From JBBIMS01 sp964531645 (GTDB lineage Bacteria > Acidobacteriota > Aminicenantia > JBFLYD01 > JBBIMS01), in NCBI GenBank assembly GCA_964531645.1, contig CAZHEF010000011.1:1-63318 (forward strand): a stretch of 63,318 nucleotides of DNA, written 5' to 3'. The translations under genes and the position numbers were made by a program. This document shows positions 8,988-17,932 of the stretch, in pieces. The notes beneath the pieces are model-generated. The model was not told where the DNA came from, searched no databases, and was given only the letters and a program-made list of their open reading frames with translations. Numbering within the stretch: position 1 is the first letter of the stretch; every line of letters begins with the position of its first letter.

Positions 8988-9160
8988 ATGAAAAAGTTAG
9001 AACAAAATATTTCCGCCAGTCAAAAAGGTTAAAACTGAAAGATAAGATAAAAATTATTCCGTTAGACAAGAGAATTGAAGAGGCTATAACTCTTTCAGAA
9101 CTCTGTCAAGACTTAAAAAGAGAGCTTGAAAATGCGAAAATCCTTCCAAAGAATAATTGA
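8988..9160 (+). pseudogene. Decayed small gene upstream of the nucleotidyltransferase
   Basis: A frame from about 8985 to the TGA at 9158-9160 encodes a plausible basic-then-acidic peptide (…I-K-I-I-P-L-D-K-R-I-E-E-A-I-T-L-S-E-L-C…) but has no start codon. An ATG at 8988 reads M-K-K-L-E-Q in a neighbouring frame, so a single-base shift near 9005 would join them. The end overlaps the ATG of the following nucleotidyltransferase (9132) by 29 bp, as in a coupled two-gene unit. I do not recognise the family. A sequencing error is an alternative to true decay. Confidence 0.45.
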
Positions 9161-9687
9161 GTTATTGAATAACCTAATCAATGAGAAGCTTATAAGAGAT
9201 TGCGTTTGGAGGTCTTGCTGTTTCTTCCTGGAGTATCCCAAGAGCCACAAAGGATATAGACTTCCTCGTCCATCTTGCTGACAAATTGACCATGAAAAAT
9301 ATGGAGAGATTAAAGGAAAGGATAAAAACAGAATTTCCAAATACTGAGTTGATGATTGACAACATCCAGCGAATGTATATTATAAGAATAGATGATGGGG
9401 TAACTATAATTGATCTCATAATTGCTTCAAAAAACTGGCATTTACAAATTTTAAGGGATGCCATTAAAATCGACTCATCCATTTTTAAAGTCAGAATAAA
9501 TATCGCTAAACCCGAAGGTTTGATAGTAATGAAATTAAAAGCAGGTAGTCCTCAGGATATAATTGATGCTAAGAATTTATACGAATTGGAAATTATTGAT
9601 AAAGAGAAATTGTTTTTATTGGCAAAGTCCGCAGGAGTTGACAAAAAATTTAAAAAACTCATTACTAATAAAAAATCCAATGTTTGA
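9132..9687 (+). pseudogene. Nucleotidyltransferase-like gene with a frameshift
   Basis: The frame from ATG 9132 reads MRKSFQRIIELLNNLINEKL then I-R-D. The continuing protein is in another frame: A-F-G-G-L-A-V-S-S-W-S-I-P-R-A-T-K-D-I-D-F-L-V, running to the stop at 9687 (last 133 residues open). The join is at about 9204-9210, where the run AGAGATTGCG appears to lack two bases of an expected Asp-Tyr. G-G-x-A-V followed by D-I-D is the nucleotidyltransferase-fold pattern (GG…DxD) of the MNT/AbiEii-like families. The restored product would be about 185 residues. Substrate unknown; it may be half of a toxin-antitoxin-like pair with the upstream remnant. Read verification is needed to separate mutation from error. 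Confidence 0.6.
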
Positions 9688-9729
9688 TTTGGCTTTCAAA
9701 TCTATTTAAAATTATCTTAGGAGGAAACA

Positions 9730-9936
9730 ATGAAGACAAATATGGGAGTGCTGGACAGAATTTTAAGAATAATAATTGCTGTTATTCTTGCCATTCTTTA
9801 TCTCACGAAAATAGCTACAGGAACATTGGGGATAATATTTCTGGTGATTGCTCTGGTATTTCTTATAACCAGTATCTTAGGTTACTGTCCCCTTTACACA
9901 ATTATTGGAATTACGACAAAAAAGGAAAAAGCGTAG
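9730..9936 (+). CDS. Small inner-membrane protein, DUF2892 family
   Basis: The 68-residue product starts MKTNMGVLDRILRII after a good AGGAGG and has two transmembrane segments (about residues 10-27 and 32-50) followed by GYCPLYTIIGI, the Cys-Pro-Leu-Tyr signature of DUF2892. DUF2892 domains occur alone or with rhodanese (YgaP); a sulfur-relay link is known for the fusion but not shown for this stand-alone form. A longer overlapping frame starting at 9684 lacks family features and is rejected. Confidence 0.75.
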   Translation: MKTNMGVLDRILRIIIAVILAILYLTKIATGTLGIIFLVIALVFLITSILGYCPLYTIIGITTKKEKA

Positions 9937-9964
9937 GCTGAAAAAAGAAATTGCAAAATAGAAA

Positions 9965-10435
9965 TTGAAGGACAAAAAATTGCGGAAAGTAATTATCATT
10001 GCTTCTATTTTTATTTTCAGCGGTTCCTGTTCCTATAACAAATATCTAACAGGGATAAGTTTTGAAGTTTTCCCTCTCCATTCAATTGCTCCCTCTCACA
10101 TAAATGTCATGTTCATGGTCAAAAAGGAGAATCTTCCTGAAGAAATTCAGGAGAATATAAAGGGAACTCTCAGAATTGACCTTTATCTTTACTGGGCTGA
10201 GCTTGTTCCTCCTTCAATGCCCCTTGAGATGGAAAAGATTTTAGGATGGATTCCAGTTGACACAGCTTCCTTCATGATAAAAGAAGAGGAGCTGGAAAAA
10301 GGTTTTTTTAATGAATTCTTAATAAGAGAACCAGGAATGTATAAGCTCATGCTTGTTCTTGTTAATTCGGAAGGTGATAAAATTTTTATATCAGAAAGAA
10401 CTTTCAGGGTTTCTACTGAACTTAAATTCTTCTGA
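9965..10435 (+). CDS. Predicted lipoprotein of unknown function
   Basis: The 156-residue product starts at a TTG (9965) with a lysine-rich n-region, a hydrophobic core and a lipobox ending F-S-G-S-C (Cys 22), so it is probably a lipoprotein. The mature part has alternating beta-strand-like segments (for example L-R-I-D-L-Y-L-Y-W-A-E-L) suggesting a small Ig-like or beta-sandwich fold. No family is recognised. It is convergent with the sulfatase gene, the stops being only 2 bp apart. Confidence 0.6.
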   Translation: MKDKKLRKVIIIASIFIFSGSCSYNKYLTGISFEVFPLHSIAPSHINVMFMVKKENLPEEIQENIKGTLRIDLYLYWAELVPPSMPLEMEKILGWIPVDTASFMIKEEELEKGFFNEFLIREPGMYKLMLVLVNSEGDKIFISERTFRVSTELKFF

Positions 10436-10437
10436 AA

Positions 10438-12600
10438 CTATTTTCTTTTTTCCCAGCTTGACAGAGCCATTTCAGCAGATTTTCTTCTTGGATCATCAGG
10501 TCTTGCTGAATTCAAAAAAAGCTTTAAATAATTTGAAGCCATTTCAGTTTTCCCAGCTTGTGCAAGCATTACAGCCATATTGTAAAAAGTTTCAGGAGAA
10601 GGATTCAGCTGGACAGCTTTGTAAAGATTTTCGTATGCTTTTTCAAAATTTCTCATGGCAGAATAAGTTATTCCTAACTCCTGATAAATTTTATAATCCT
10701 CAGGATATTTTTCTTTCAGTCTGTTGTAAATCTCAAGAGCTCTTTGGATTTGTCCTGAAAGGAGTAATGAGTATGCATAGTCAATGTTTAAAAGTTTATT
10801 TTCAGGTTCAATCTTAAGCGCCTTTTCATAATAGTAAAGACTTTCTTGAGGTCTGTTGGAATGGCTCAAAATCCAGCCAGCTGCTACAAGAGCTTCAAAA
10901 AAGTCAGGCTTTATTTCAAGAGCTTTTTTTGCAGTTTCGAGAGCCTCGTCCATTTTCCCCATTACTGTGTATATAGCAGAAAGTTGACTGAGAAGCTGAT
11001 ATGATTCGGGATTTATTTCCAGTCCCTTTTTAATTACCTGAACTGCTTTTTCATATTCCCCAAGTCTGTGATAAATCCTTCCAAGATAATGATATGAAAG
11101 GGAAATCTCAGGGTCAATTCTTATCAATTCTTCATATTTATCAATGGCGCACCTAATATTTTTTCTGTATTCGCATTCCTTTGCATCGAGAAGAAGCTTT
11201 AAAGATTCCAATTTATCCTTTGGATCAGGCAGAGTCCCACCCTTTTCAAAGGAGAGATCTCCGCCAATATATCCAAGGGACCTCAGTTTTTCTTCGTCTT
11301 CTCTTGTCAATACCATCTTTCCCGAAATTCCAGAAGAATATTTCCTCTCCATGCTCTTCATTAGGAGCTTCAAACTTTCCGCTTTCTCTTTTTCTTCCTG
11401 GAAAAGATTAATATTTTCGTGGGGATCCTTTCTTATGTTATAAAGCTCTTCCTTTGGTGCAAAGATATACTTCCATTCTCCATCCACCACTCCCCTCAAT
11501 TCAGCCCAGTTAAAACTTTCCTTTGGATAAACCGTTTCAATGTAAAAGGAGAGGTCTTTCTTTTTTCTTCCAGTAATGTAAGGGGATAGACTTTCACCTT
11601 GAGAACTATAAGAATTTCCAATTTTTAAAAAGTCAAGGACTGTAGCAAATATATCTACTAATCTAACATTTGCCTTTACAATTTTATTCGCTGGAAATTT
11701 CCCTGGAGCAACTGTAATCAGGGGGACTCTCATACTGACCTCGTAGAGGAAGATTCCATGGTCTCTTTCTCCATGTTCCCCTAAGGATTCTCCATGGTCT
11801 CCAACTATCACTATCAATGTTCTCTCTTTCTCATCCCCAAGCTCTTCTACTACCTTACCTACATACTCATCCATATATGCTATCTCCCCATCATACCTGT
11901 CCTCTATCTCAGACCTCCATGGCTCTGGAGGTTCATAGGGTAAATGAGGATCATAAAAATGAACCCAGCTAAACCACTTCCCATCCCCCTTACCTTTGAA
12001 CCATTTCCTGAATGCAGAATATACCTCCTCTGCCCTCCTCTCAGAGATAAATGTCTTTATCCTCTCCTCTCCCATGTCATCATCGTAAACTTCAAACCCC
12101 TGGTCAAGGCCAAACCTCGAGTCTAAACTGAAAGAACCTATGAATGCTGATGTCTTCCATCCCCTTGATTTCAGTATCTCTGCAAGGGTCTCTACCTTGT
12201 CAGAAAGTTTGTAGTTTCCATTGTTTCTAACTCCATGATATAGCGGATATGTCCCTGTGAAGATTGTGCAGTGGGAGGGAAGAGTTAGAGGAATCTGACA
12301 GTAAGCATTTTCAAATTTAACTCCCATCTGAGCAAGTCTATCGAGGTTAGGAGTTTTTGCTTTTCCATATCCGTAGCAACCGATTCTATCAGCCCTTGTC
12401 GTGTCAAGGGTTATTACAAGAACATTCCAGTTATCACCACCTTTTATGTCTTTGAATAGCAGACGGTAAATAAAGAAAGAAATGATTAAGAGAACTATGA
12501 AAGGAATTAAATTAACAATCCTTAATTTTCTCTTTTTTTCTGGAACTATTTCATTCTCAATCTTAAGCTTACTTCTGGTTTTCTTTTTATTTTTACTCAT
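10438..12600 (-). CDS. Sulfatase-like (alkaline phosphatase superfamily) protein with TPR tail, copy 1
   Basis: The 720-residue protein (ATG at 12600; an in-frame TTG 18 bp upstream is the alternative) has one N-terminal transmembrane anchor (about residues 25-45). A sulfatase/phosphodiesterase domain (about 55-420) follows, then roughly seven TPR repeats (about 485-710). Metal-site motifs are visible: L-D-T-T-R-A-D-R, H-F-Y-D-P-H-L-P-Y and V-G-D-H-G-E-S-L-G-E-H-G-E. At the sulfatase signature (C/S-x-P-x-R) it reads T-L-P-S-H, with Thr as presumed nucleophile, so a formylglycine sulfatase is unlikely and phosphodiesterase or phosphotransferase activity is possible. Its catalytic half is identical at DNA level to the neighbouring copy over 666 bp. 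The active domain probably faces the periplasm. Confidence 0.85.
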   Translation of the reverse strand: MSKNKKKTRSKLKIENEIVPEKKRKLRIVNLIPFIVLLIISFFIYRLLFKDIKGGDNWNVLVITLDTTRADRIGCYGYGKAKTPNLDRLAQMGVKFENAYCQIPLTLPSHCTIFTGTYPLYHGVRNNGNYKLSDKVETLAEILKSRGWKTSAFIGSFSLDSRFGLDQGFEVYDDDMGEERIKTFISERRAEEVYSAFRKWFKGKGDGKWFSWVHFYDPHLPYEPPEPWRSEIEDRYDGEIAYMDEYVGKVVEELGDEKERTLIVIVGDHGESLGEHGERDHGIFLYEVSMRVPLITVAPGKFPANKIVKANVRLVDIFATVLDFLKIGNSYSSQGESLSPYITGRKKKDLSFYIETVYPKESFNWAELRGVVDGEWKYIFAPKEELYNIRKDPHENINLFQEEKEKAESLKLLMKSMERKYSSGISGKMVLTREDEEKLRSLGYIGGDLSFEKGGTLPDPKDKLESLKLLLDAKECEYRKNIRCAIDKYEELIRIDPEISLSYHYLGRIYHRLGEYEKAVQVIKKGLEINPESYQLLSQLSAIYTVMGKMDEALETAKKALEIKPDFFEALVAAGWILSHSNRPQESLYYYEKALKIEPENKLLNIDYAYSLLLSGQIQRALEIYNRLKEKYPEDYKIYQELGITYSAMRNFEKAYENLYKAVQLNPSPETFYNMAVMLAQAGKTEMASNYLKLFLNSARPDDPRRKSAEMALSSWEKRK
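11766..12431 (-). repeat. 666-bp direct repeat, copy A (within sulfatase copy 1)
   Basis: This block matches 13950-14615 with no mismatch or gap that I could find, at a constant offset of 2184 bp. It covers most of the N-terminal catalytic domain, from W-N-V-L-V-I-T-L-D to the G-E-H-G-E motif. Outside the block the two genes diverge sharply. Confidence 0.95.
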
Positions 12601-12648
12601 ATAAAAATTATTACTCAAATAGATAAATCAGTCAAAAATTATTTTAAA

Positions 12649-14685
12649 TCAATTATTTTCTTTTTGAGAATTGCTTTTAACTTTTAGCTTTTCACTTTTT
12701 ACTTTTTCATTGTATTCTTTTGCCTTTTCTTTATAGCCCATTTCTTCAAAAATCAATGCAAGTGTCTGGTATAACTCATCACTTTCCTTTATTCTTAAAC
12801 CTTTTTCAGCTATCAGAATTGCATTATTGTAGTCCTTTGAAAAAAGATAGGCAAGAGCAATGTCCCTGTAAATAGTTGAATCATCTGGAAACTTTTTTAA
12901 GAGTTCATTCAGAATTGAAAGAGCTTTTTCAGTTTTACCATTTTCTGCAAGGGTTACCGCATAATCCTGCTGAAGTTTTCTATTTTCAGGTTCAATCTTG
13001 AGGGCTTTCTCAAACTTTGTTAAGGCCTTCTCTTTTTCCCCTAATCGGTTAAAAATCCATCCTGAAAAATATAGAGAATCAAAATCATCAGGATTCAATT
13101 CAAGAGATTTTTCGAAGGAGAAAAGGGAATCTTTCAAATTATCAGTCTCAAAATAAATTTTTCCAAGGGTGCTCCAGAGAAGATATGATTCTGGCATCAA
13201 TGAGAGTCCTTTTTTTATGGTTTCTATGGCACTATTTACCTCACCGAGATTCATATATCCTTCAGCTAAAGATGTATATCCGAAAGTGCAATAAGGTTCA
13301 AACTTAATGAGTTTTTTATAAAGCTCTACAACTACCATTTCTCTCTTTTCAAATTCTGAAATCTGAGCATTCTCAATTATTTTTATAACCTCTATTCTTC
13401 TCTTAGGGTCTGGTAAATTTTCGGATGGAACATTACTTCTATCAGAAAGAATGTAACCCAGTGATCGAAGTTTCTCAATTTCTTCCTGAGAGAGTTTATG
13501 AGTTTTAAACTCTGAAGAGGGGTAGCTGGAGATTAATTCATTTAAAGAAGTTCTGAGTTCTTCTCTTTTCTCAACCATAGAATTATAAAGATTTATCTTT
13601 TCTTCAGGGTCAAAGGATAATCTGTATAATTCAGGCTCAGGAGCTATTATCAACTTCCATTCTTCCTTTATTAAACCTACCAACCTTGACCATCTCATCG
13701 CCTCTTCGGGATAGAAAGTTTCAATGTAAGAGGGGAGATCATCCATTCTTTCCCCTTTTATGTAAGGCTTTAGATTTATACCTTCAATTTTTTGCGGAGC
13801 AGGAATTCTAAGAAAAGAAAGGATTGTGGACATTATATCTGTCAACCTTACCCTTGCCTTAATTGATTTTCCTTGAGGTATTTCTCCTTTTTTTACTATG
13901 AGAAAAGGAACTTTCAAAACTGATTCATAAAGAAAGAATCCATGCTGGATTTCTCCATGTTCCCCTAAGGATTCTCCATGGTCTCCAACTATCACTATCA
14001 ATGTTCTCTCTTTCTCATCCCCAAGCTCTTCTACTACCTTACCTACATACTCATCCATATATGCTATCTCCCCATCATACCTGTCCTCTATCTCAGACCT
14101 CCATGGCTCTGGAGGTTCATAGGGTAAATGAGGATCATAAAAATGAACCCAGCTAAACCACTTCCCATCCCCCTTACCTTTGAACCATTTCCTGAATGCA
14201 GAATATACCTCCTCTGCCCTCCTCTCAGAGATAAATGTCTTTATCCTCTCCTCTCCCATGTCATCATCGTAAACTTCAAACCCCTGGTCAAGGCCAAACC
14301 TCGAGTCTAAACTGAAAGAACCTATGAATGCTGATGTCTTCCATCCCCTTGATTTCAGTATCTCTGCAAGGGTCTCTACCTTGTCAGAAAGTTTGTAGTT
14401 TCCATTGTTTCTAACTCCATGATATAGCGGATATGTCCCTGTGAAGATTGTGCAGTGGGAGGGAAGAGTTAGAGGAATCTGACAGTAAGCATTTTCAAAT
14501 TTAACTCCCATCTGAGCAAGTCTATCGAGGTTAGGAGTTTTTGCTTTTCCATATCCGTAGCAACCGATTCTATCAGCCCTTGTCGTGTCAAGGGTTATTA
14601 CAAGAACATTCCAGTCTTCTGCTCCATGTTTGCAATTATTGAGAAGCAAAAGAGTAAAAATAATCAATAAAAGTTTAAATTTCAT
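12649..14685 (-). CDS. Sulfatase-like (alkaline phosphatase superfamily) protein with TPR tail, copy 2
   Basis: The 678-residue protein has a signal or lipoprotein-type N-terminus (hydrophobic core then L-N-N-C, a weak lipobox), the same catalytic half as copy 1 (identical for 222 codons), a divergent rest of the sulfatase fold, and TPR repeats from about residue 440 on. The nucleophile position again reads T-L-P-S-H. The extreme C-terminus (…E-K-V-K-S-E-K-L-K-V-K-S…) is encoded by an AAAAGT-type simple repeat also found between genes in this window. That suggests the original stop was lost and repeat DNA was read through. It lies 48 bp upstream of copy 1, probably co-transcribed, and behind the terminator of the TonB receptor gene. 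Confidence 0.85.
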   Translation of the reverse strand: MKFKLLLIIFTLLLLNNCKHGAEDWNVLVITLDTTRADRIGCYGYGKAKTPNLDRLAQMGVKFENAYCQIPLTLPSHCTIFTGTYPLYHGVRNNGNYKLSDKVETLAEILKSRGWKTSAFIGSFSLDSRFGLDQGFEVYDDDMGEERIKTFISERRAEEVYSAFRKWFKGKGDGKWFSWVHFYDPHLPYEPPEPWRSEIEDRYDGEIAYMDEYVGKVVEELGDEKERTLIVIVGDHGESLGEHGEIQHGFFLYESVLKVPFLIVKKGEIPQGKSIKARVRLTDIMSTILSFLRIPAPQKIEGINLKPYIKGERMDDLPSYIETFYPEEAMRWSRLVGLIKEEWKLIIAPEPELYRLSFDPEEKINLYNSMVEKREELRTSLNELISSYPSSEFKTHKLSQEEIEKLRSLGYILSDRSNVPSENLPDPKRRIEVIKIIENAQISEFEKREMVVVELYKKLIKFEPYCTFGYTSLAEGYMNLGEVNSAIETIKKGLSLMPESYLLWSTLGKIYFETDNLKDSLFSFEKSLELNPDDFDSLYFSGWIFNRLGEKEKALTKFEKALKIEPENRKLQQDYAVTLAENGKTEKALSILNELLKKFPDDSTIYRDIALAYLFSKDYNNAILIAEKGLRIKESDELYQTLALIFEEMGYKEKAKEYNEKVKSEKLKVKSNSQKENN
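13950..14615 (-). repeat. 666-bp direct repeat, copy B (within sulfatase copy 2)
   Basis: Identical partner of 11766-12431. Perfect identity at synonymous positions, next to strongly diverged flanks, points to recent gene conversion or a recent partial duplication. Confidence 0.95.
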
Positions 14686-14721
14686 AAATAAATTTTATTT
14701 CATAATTTCATTTTTGGAAAT

Positions 14722-14757
14722 AAAAAAGGGATGGGGCAAAGCCCCATCCCTTTTTTT
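14722..14757 (-). terminator. Rho-independent terminator of the TonB receptor gene
   Basis: A perfect 10-bp G+C-rich stem GGGATGGGGC / GCCCCATCCC (14728-14737 and 14741-14750) with a 3-base loop is flanked by A6 and T7. On the minus strand it follows the receptor stop at 14771 and ends in a U-run. The A-run on the other side makes it look bidirectional. Confidence 0.9.
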
Positions 14758-14770
14758 ATTCAGGTTCAGC

Positions 14771-17700
14771 TTAGAACAGGTACCTGATTGACAGCTGAAT
14801 TATTCTTCTTCCATCCTTTCTTGCTGTTGTTCCGAATACACCACTTGCAAGGTTCCTTTGTGGGAATTGCCATATGTGGTGGTTTAGAGCATTGATAAAT
14901 TCACCTCTGAGCTGGAGAGTTGTATCTCTTCCACCAAGAGGAATTGTGAAGTTCTTCATTAGTGAGATGTCAAGATTATAGTTCCAGAGCCATTCAAAGG
15001 TGTTTCTTCCAAGAAGATTCTGCTTGTAATAGTCTAAGTCACCAGGTCCTTTGGGGTATGACGGGAATGGGAATTTGGATTTATCAAGGGAAGGGGCCTT
15101 AGAGCCACCAAATGGAGAATAATCCTTTATCGCATCCTGGAAATTTCCTCCATTCCAAAGAGGTCTGTCGTATCCGTTCCAGTCTCTGTTCCAGTCACGC
15201 GAACCATCAAACACCGTGAATGGTCTTCCTGAGAGAATCTGGAATATACCATTAATCTGCCATCCTCCAAATAGAGTCTTCAGGAATTTATTCTCTGATT
15301 CCTTGAAGAAAGGAAGTTCGTAAATAAAGGAACCAACGAGGTTATGTCTATAGTCAAAAGCTGCTCTTCCATACTCCATTTCTCTGACTTCATGACCAAC
15401 TGCGGTAAGGGAACCAGTCATTGCATCTCCGAAATAATCGGAGTTCATATCAATTGCTTTTCCAAGGGTGTAAGAAGTCTGGAACTGAAGTCCTTTAGAA
15501 AATCTCTTTGTCAGAATAATCTGGAGACCATGATAACGGGAATTGGCGTCCTGTGCACGGAAATTAACCTGGGTAACTGCAAAGTAAGGGTTGATGTAAT
15601 CTCTTTTACCATCAAGTCTGTCGCCAGTGAATCTATTAAGCCTGTGAATCCATCCAAGGTGCATTCCAATTGAGCCTACATAGTTTACTTCAAGCCCTAA
15701 GTCAGTCGCAATCTCCCTCTGGATTCCGAGGAGCCAGTTGTAAGCCATTCCAGGTTTTAGTTTTGGATCCATCCATCTGAGACTGTAAACGCCTCTAACA
15801 TTATCTTTTGGAAGTCCTGTTGGAATACTATAGTAATAGCTATCGTAGAAACTTGAGAAGCAGAAATCTGGAAAGTTGAATCTGTCATTCTCATAAATGT
15901 TATTGAATGTTCTGTCATAGGATACACCTGCTCCAGCTCTTAAGGATGTTTTGCCGTCGCCAGTGAGGTCATAGGCAACCGAAAGTTTTGGAGCAAAATT
16001 AAGATAGTAAGGATCCCAGAGAGCTTTCCCTTCCTTCTGTCTTCCATCTGCTATGAGATATTTAATTCCACTCACATAATCACCAGGTCCAAAGGATGGC
16101 ATAGCTATTTTATCGTGCATCTCAGAAGGAACACCATAATACTCCCATCTAAGACCAGCGGAAAGGGTCAATCTTGGGGTTATTCTCCAGTCATCCTGGA
16201 TGAATATTCCTCCTTCAAGTCCATGGAAGTTTCTGTATGTGTCACCTCTTTTCCAAGAACCAACTGCTGTTGTATAATCATCGTTTCCACCAACTCCAGG
16301 GGGTGGGTCAGCTCCAATGGTAAATCTAAAAGCAGGAGCATTTCTGATCCAGTCCATTCCATAAAACCAATAATAGGACCCATAAACATATGCATCGAAT
16401 GTTGAATATGACCTCCAGTATCTTGCCTCAAATCCAGCTTTAATAGAGTGGTTTCCTACCTGGAAGGATAGAGTATCTGCCAGCTGGAATGTATTGTTTT
16501 TAAATAATTGTGGAAGATTTGTAGCATCACCAATTCCTACAACTCCGTCATAGAAGTAGGCAAGAGGAACCTCTGCAATTGTTCTTGGATAATCATCATA
16601 GTCCCTGTGGAATCCAAGTCGGACTTCATTATAAATTGTTGGAGAGAATATATGGAGCCAGGTGATTCCACCAGTGTGATAGTGGAAGTAGTTATTTGCC
16701 ATTTCAGGGAGAAGGGTATTGTAGCCACCATTGTAATTCCAGTGGGACTCTCCAAAATCATATACCCATCTGAAGGAGATTCTGTCCTTTTCAGAAAAGA
16801 TATGGTCTATTTTTATACCAACATTATATTCACTAAATCTGTTTATACTGTTGAACTGAGCTCTTCCGTAATCGGGTATTCCATCTCCATTAACATCTAC
16901 AAAGTCATGGGTTGGAACAGGGTATTTATTCCCTGCTTGCTCCACATAATTGTTTCTGTATTTGTCAAAATACCATTTCTGAGCAGTTCCAGCAGGAATT
17001 CTGTCAAGCGCCTGAGGAGTAAAGAATAAGCCAATAGGAGCTGATGTCTCATCATGGTTGATTCCTTCAAACATAACAAAGAAGAATGTCTTATCCTTTA
17101 CAATTGGACCACCGAGGGTGAACCCATACTGCCATCTGGAAAGAGGTTCTTTTTCATGGGTGTACCAGTCTGTAGCTGCAAGGTCATTGTCTCTGTTAAA
17201 TACCCATGCGCTTCCGTGAAGTTCGTTGGTTCCTGACTTCATTGAAACATTAAGAATTCCTCCAGTATTCCTTCCATACTCTGCTGAGAAGTTATTGGAA
17301 ATTAGTCGGAACTCCTGAATTGCTTCTGGAGGAAGGGTCAGTGTGTCATTGGCTGCAGTTCCAATGTCATCATTTGTAATACCGTCAATTGTGACCTGGT
17401 TGGATGAGCCCCTCTGACCAGTTATTGAGTATCCAGCTCTTCCAGCTCCAGGAGTTGCACCCGGGGAGATATAAACAAGCTGGAAGAAGTTTCTGTTAAG
17501 CATTGGCAGATCCATTACCTGCTTCTCTGTTATGACATTGGAAACAGCCGCTCTTGTCGTCTCAACAAGAGGAGTTGTTGCAACAACTGTTATTGCCTCT
17601 TCTATCTTTCCAATTTTTAGCTTGAAGTTAAGGCTTACTTCAGCTCCTGTCGCAACTTCAATCCCTTCCTGAGTAACTGTCTGAAATCCTTCGAGTTCTG

Positions 17701-17932
17701 CAGTGACATTGTAAATTCCTCGAGGTAACCTTTCAAGCCTGAAGAATCCTCTTTCATTGGTTACAGTTGACTGGGTTAGACCTGTCTGGACATTTTTTGC
17801 TGTTACACTTGCTCCAGGGATTGCATTCCCTTCTTCATCTGTTACCTGACCTACAATTGTTCCAGTGGGCTGTGCCCAGACAGTAACCCCAACCAATAAA
17901 AGAACCAAAAGTAAATACTTAAAATGTCTCAT
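14771..17932 (-). CDS. TonB-dependent receptor, Oar-like, with carboxypeptidase-regulatory domain
   Basis: The 1053-residue outer-membrane protein has a signal peptide (1-20), a CarboxypepD_reg-like beta-sandwich (about 22-105: G-T-I-V-G-Q-V-T-D-E-E-G-N, then N-E-R-G-F-F-R-L-E-R-L-P) and a plug domain (about 120-235, with GQRGSSNQVTIDGITNDD). A long barrel with many Y/W-containing strands ends S-I-R-Y-L-F. This is the Oar/SusC-like architecture; substrates are peptides or glycans in characterised relatives but unknown here. AAGGAGG precedes the ATG. The leader has two tandem palindromes (18153-18190), and the gene ends at a strong terminator. The upstream GWxTD gene runs the same way and may be co-transcribed. 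Confidence 0.93.
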   Translation of the reverse strand: MRHFKYLLLVLLLVGVTVWAQPTGTIVGQVTDEEGNAIPGASVTAKNVQTGLTQSTVTNERGFFRLERLPRGIYNVTAELEGFQTVTQEGIEVATGAEVSLNFKLKIGKIEEAITVVATTPLVETTRAAVSNVITEKQVMDLPMLNRNFFQLVYISPGATPGAGRAGYSITGQRGSSNQVTIDGITNDDIGTAANDTLTLPPEAIQEFRLISNNFSAEYGRNTGGILNVSMKSGTNELHGSAWVFNRDNDLAATDWYTHEKEPLSRWQYGFTLGGPIVKDKTFFFVMFEGINHDETSAPIGLFFTPQALDRIPAGTAQKWYFDKYRNNYVEQAGNKYPVPTHDFVDVNGDGIPDYGRAQFNSINRFSEYNVGIKIDHIFSEKDRISFRWVYDFGESHWNYNGGYNTLLPEMANNYFHYHTGGITWLHIFSPTIYNEVRLGFHRDYDDYPRTIAEVPLAYFYDGVVGIGDATNLPQLFKNNTFQLADTLSFQVGNHSIKAGFEARYWRSYSTFDAYVYGSYYWFYGMDWIRNAPAFRFTIGADPPPGVGGNDDYTTAVGSWKRGDTYRNFHGLEGGIFIQDDWRITPRLTLSAGLRWEYYGVPSEMHDKIAMPSFGPGDYVSGIKYLIADGRQKEGKALWDPYYLNFAPKLSVAYDLTGDGKTSLRAGAGVSYDRTFNNIYENDRFNFPDFCFSSFYDSYYYSIPTGLPKDNVRGVYSLRWMDPKLKPGMAYNWLLGIQREIATDLGLEVNYVGSIGMHLGWIHRLNRFTGDRLDGKRDYINPYFAVTQVNFRAQDANSRYHGLQIILTKRFSKGLQFQTSYTLGKAIDMNSDYFGDAMTGSLTAVGHEVREMEYGRAAFDYRHNLVGSFIYELPFFKESENKFLKTLFGGWQINGIFQILSGRPFTVFDGSRDWNRDWNGYDRPLWNGGNFQDAIKDYSPFGGSKAPSLDKSKFPFPSYPKGPGDLDYYKQNLLGRNTFEWLWNYNLDISLMKNFTIPLGGRDTTLQLRGEFINALNHHIWQFPQRNLASGVFGTTARKDGRRIIQLSIRYLF

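Noticed and set aside
9132..9687. Programmed frameshift in the nucleotidyltransferase gene
   Set aside because: No slippery heptamer or stimulating structure is visible at about 9205; a 2-base loss fits better.
9684..9941. An 85-codon frame overlapping the DUF2892 gene
   Set aside because: The overlapping 68-codon frame has the AGGAGG site, two membrane segments and the C-P-L-Y signature; the longer frame has none of these.
16508..17029. A 173-codon plus-strand frame inside the Oar-like receptor gene
   Set aside because: It is the antisense shadow of a strongly supported coding region, with no ribosome binding site or family pattern.
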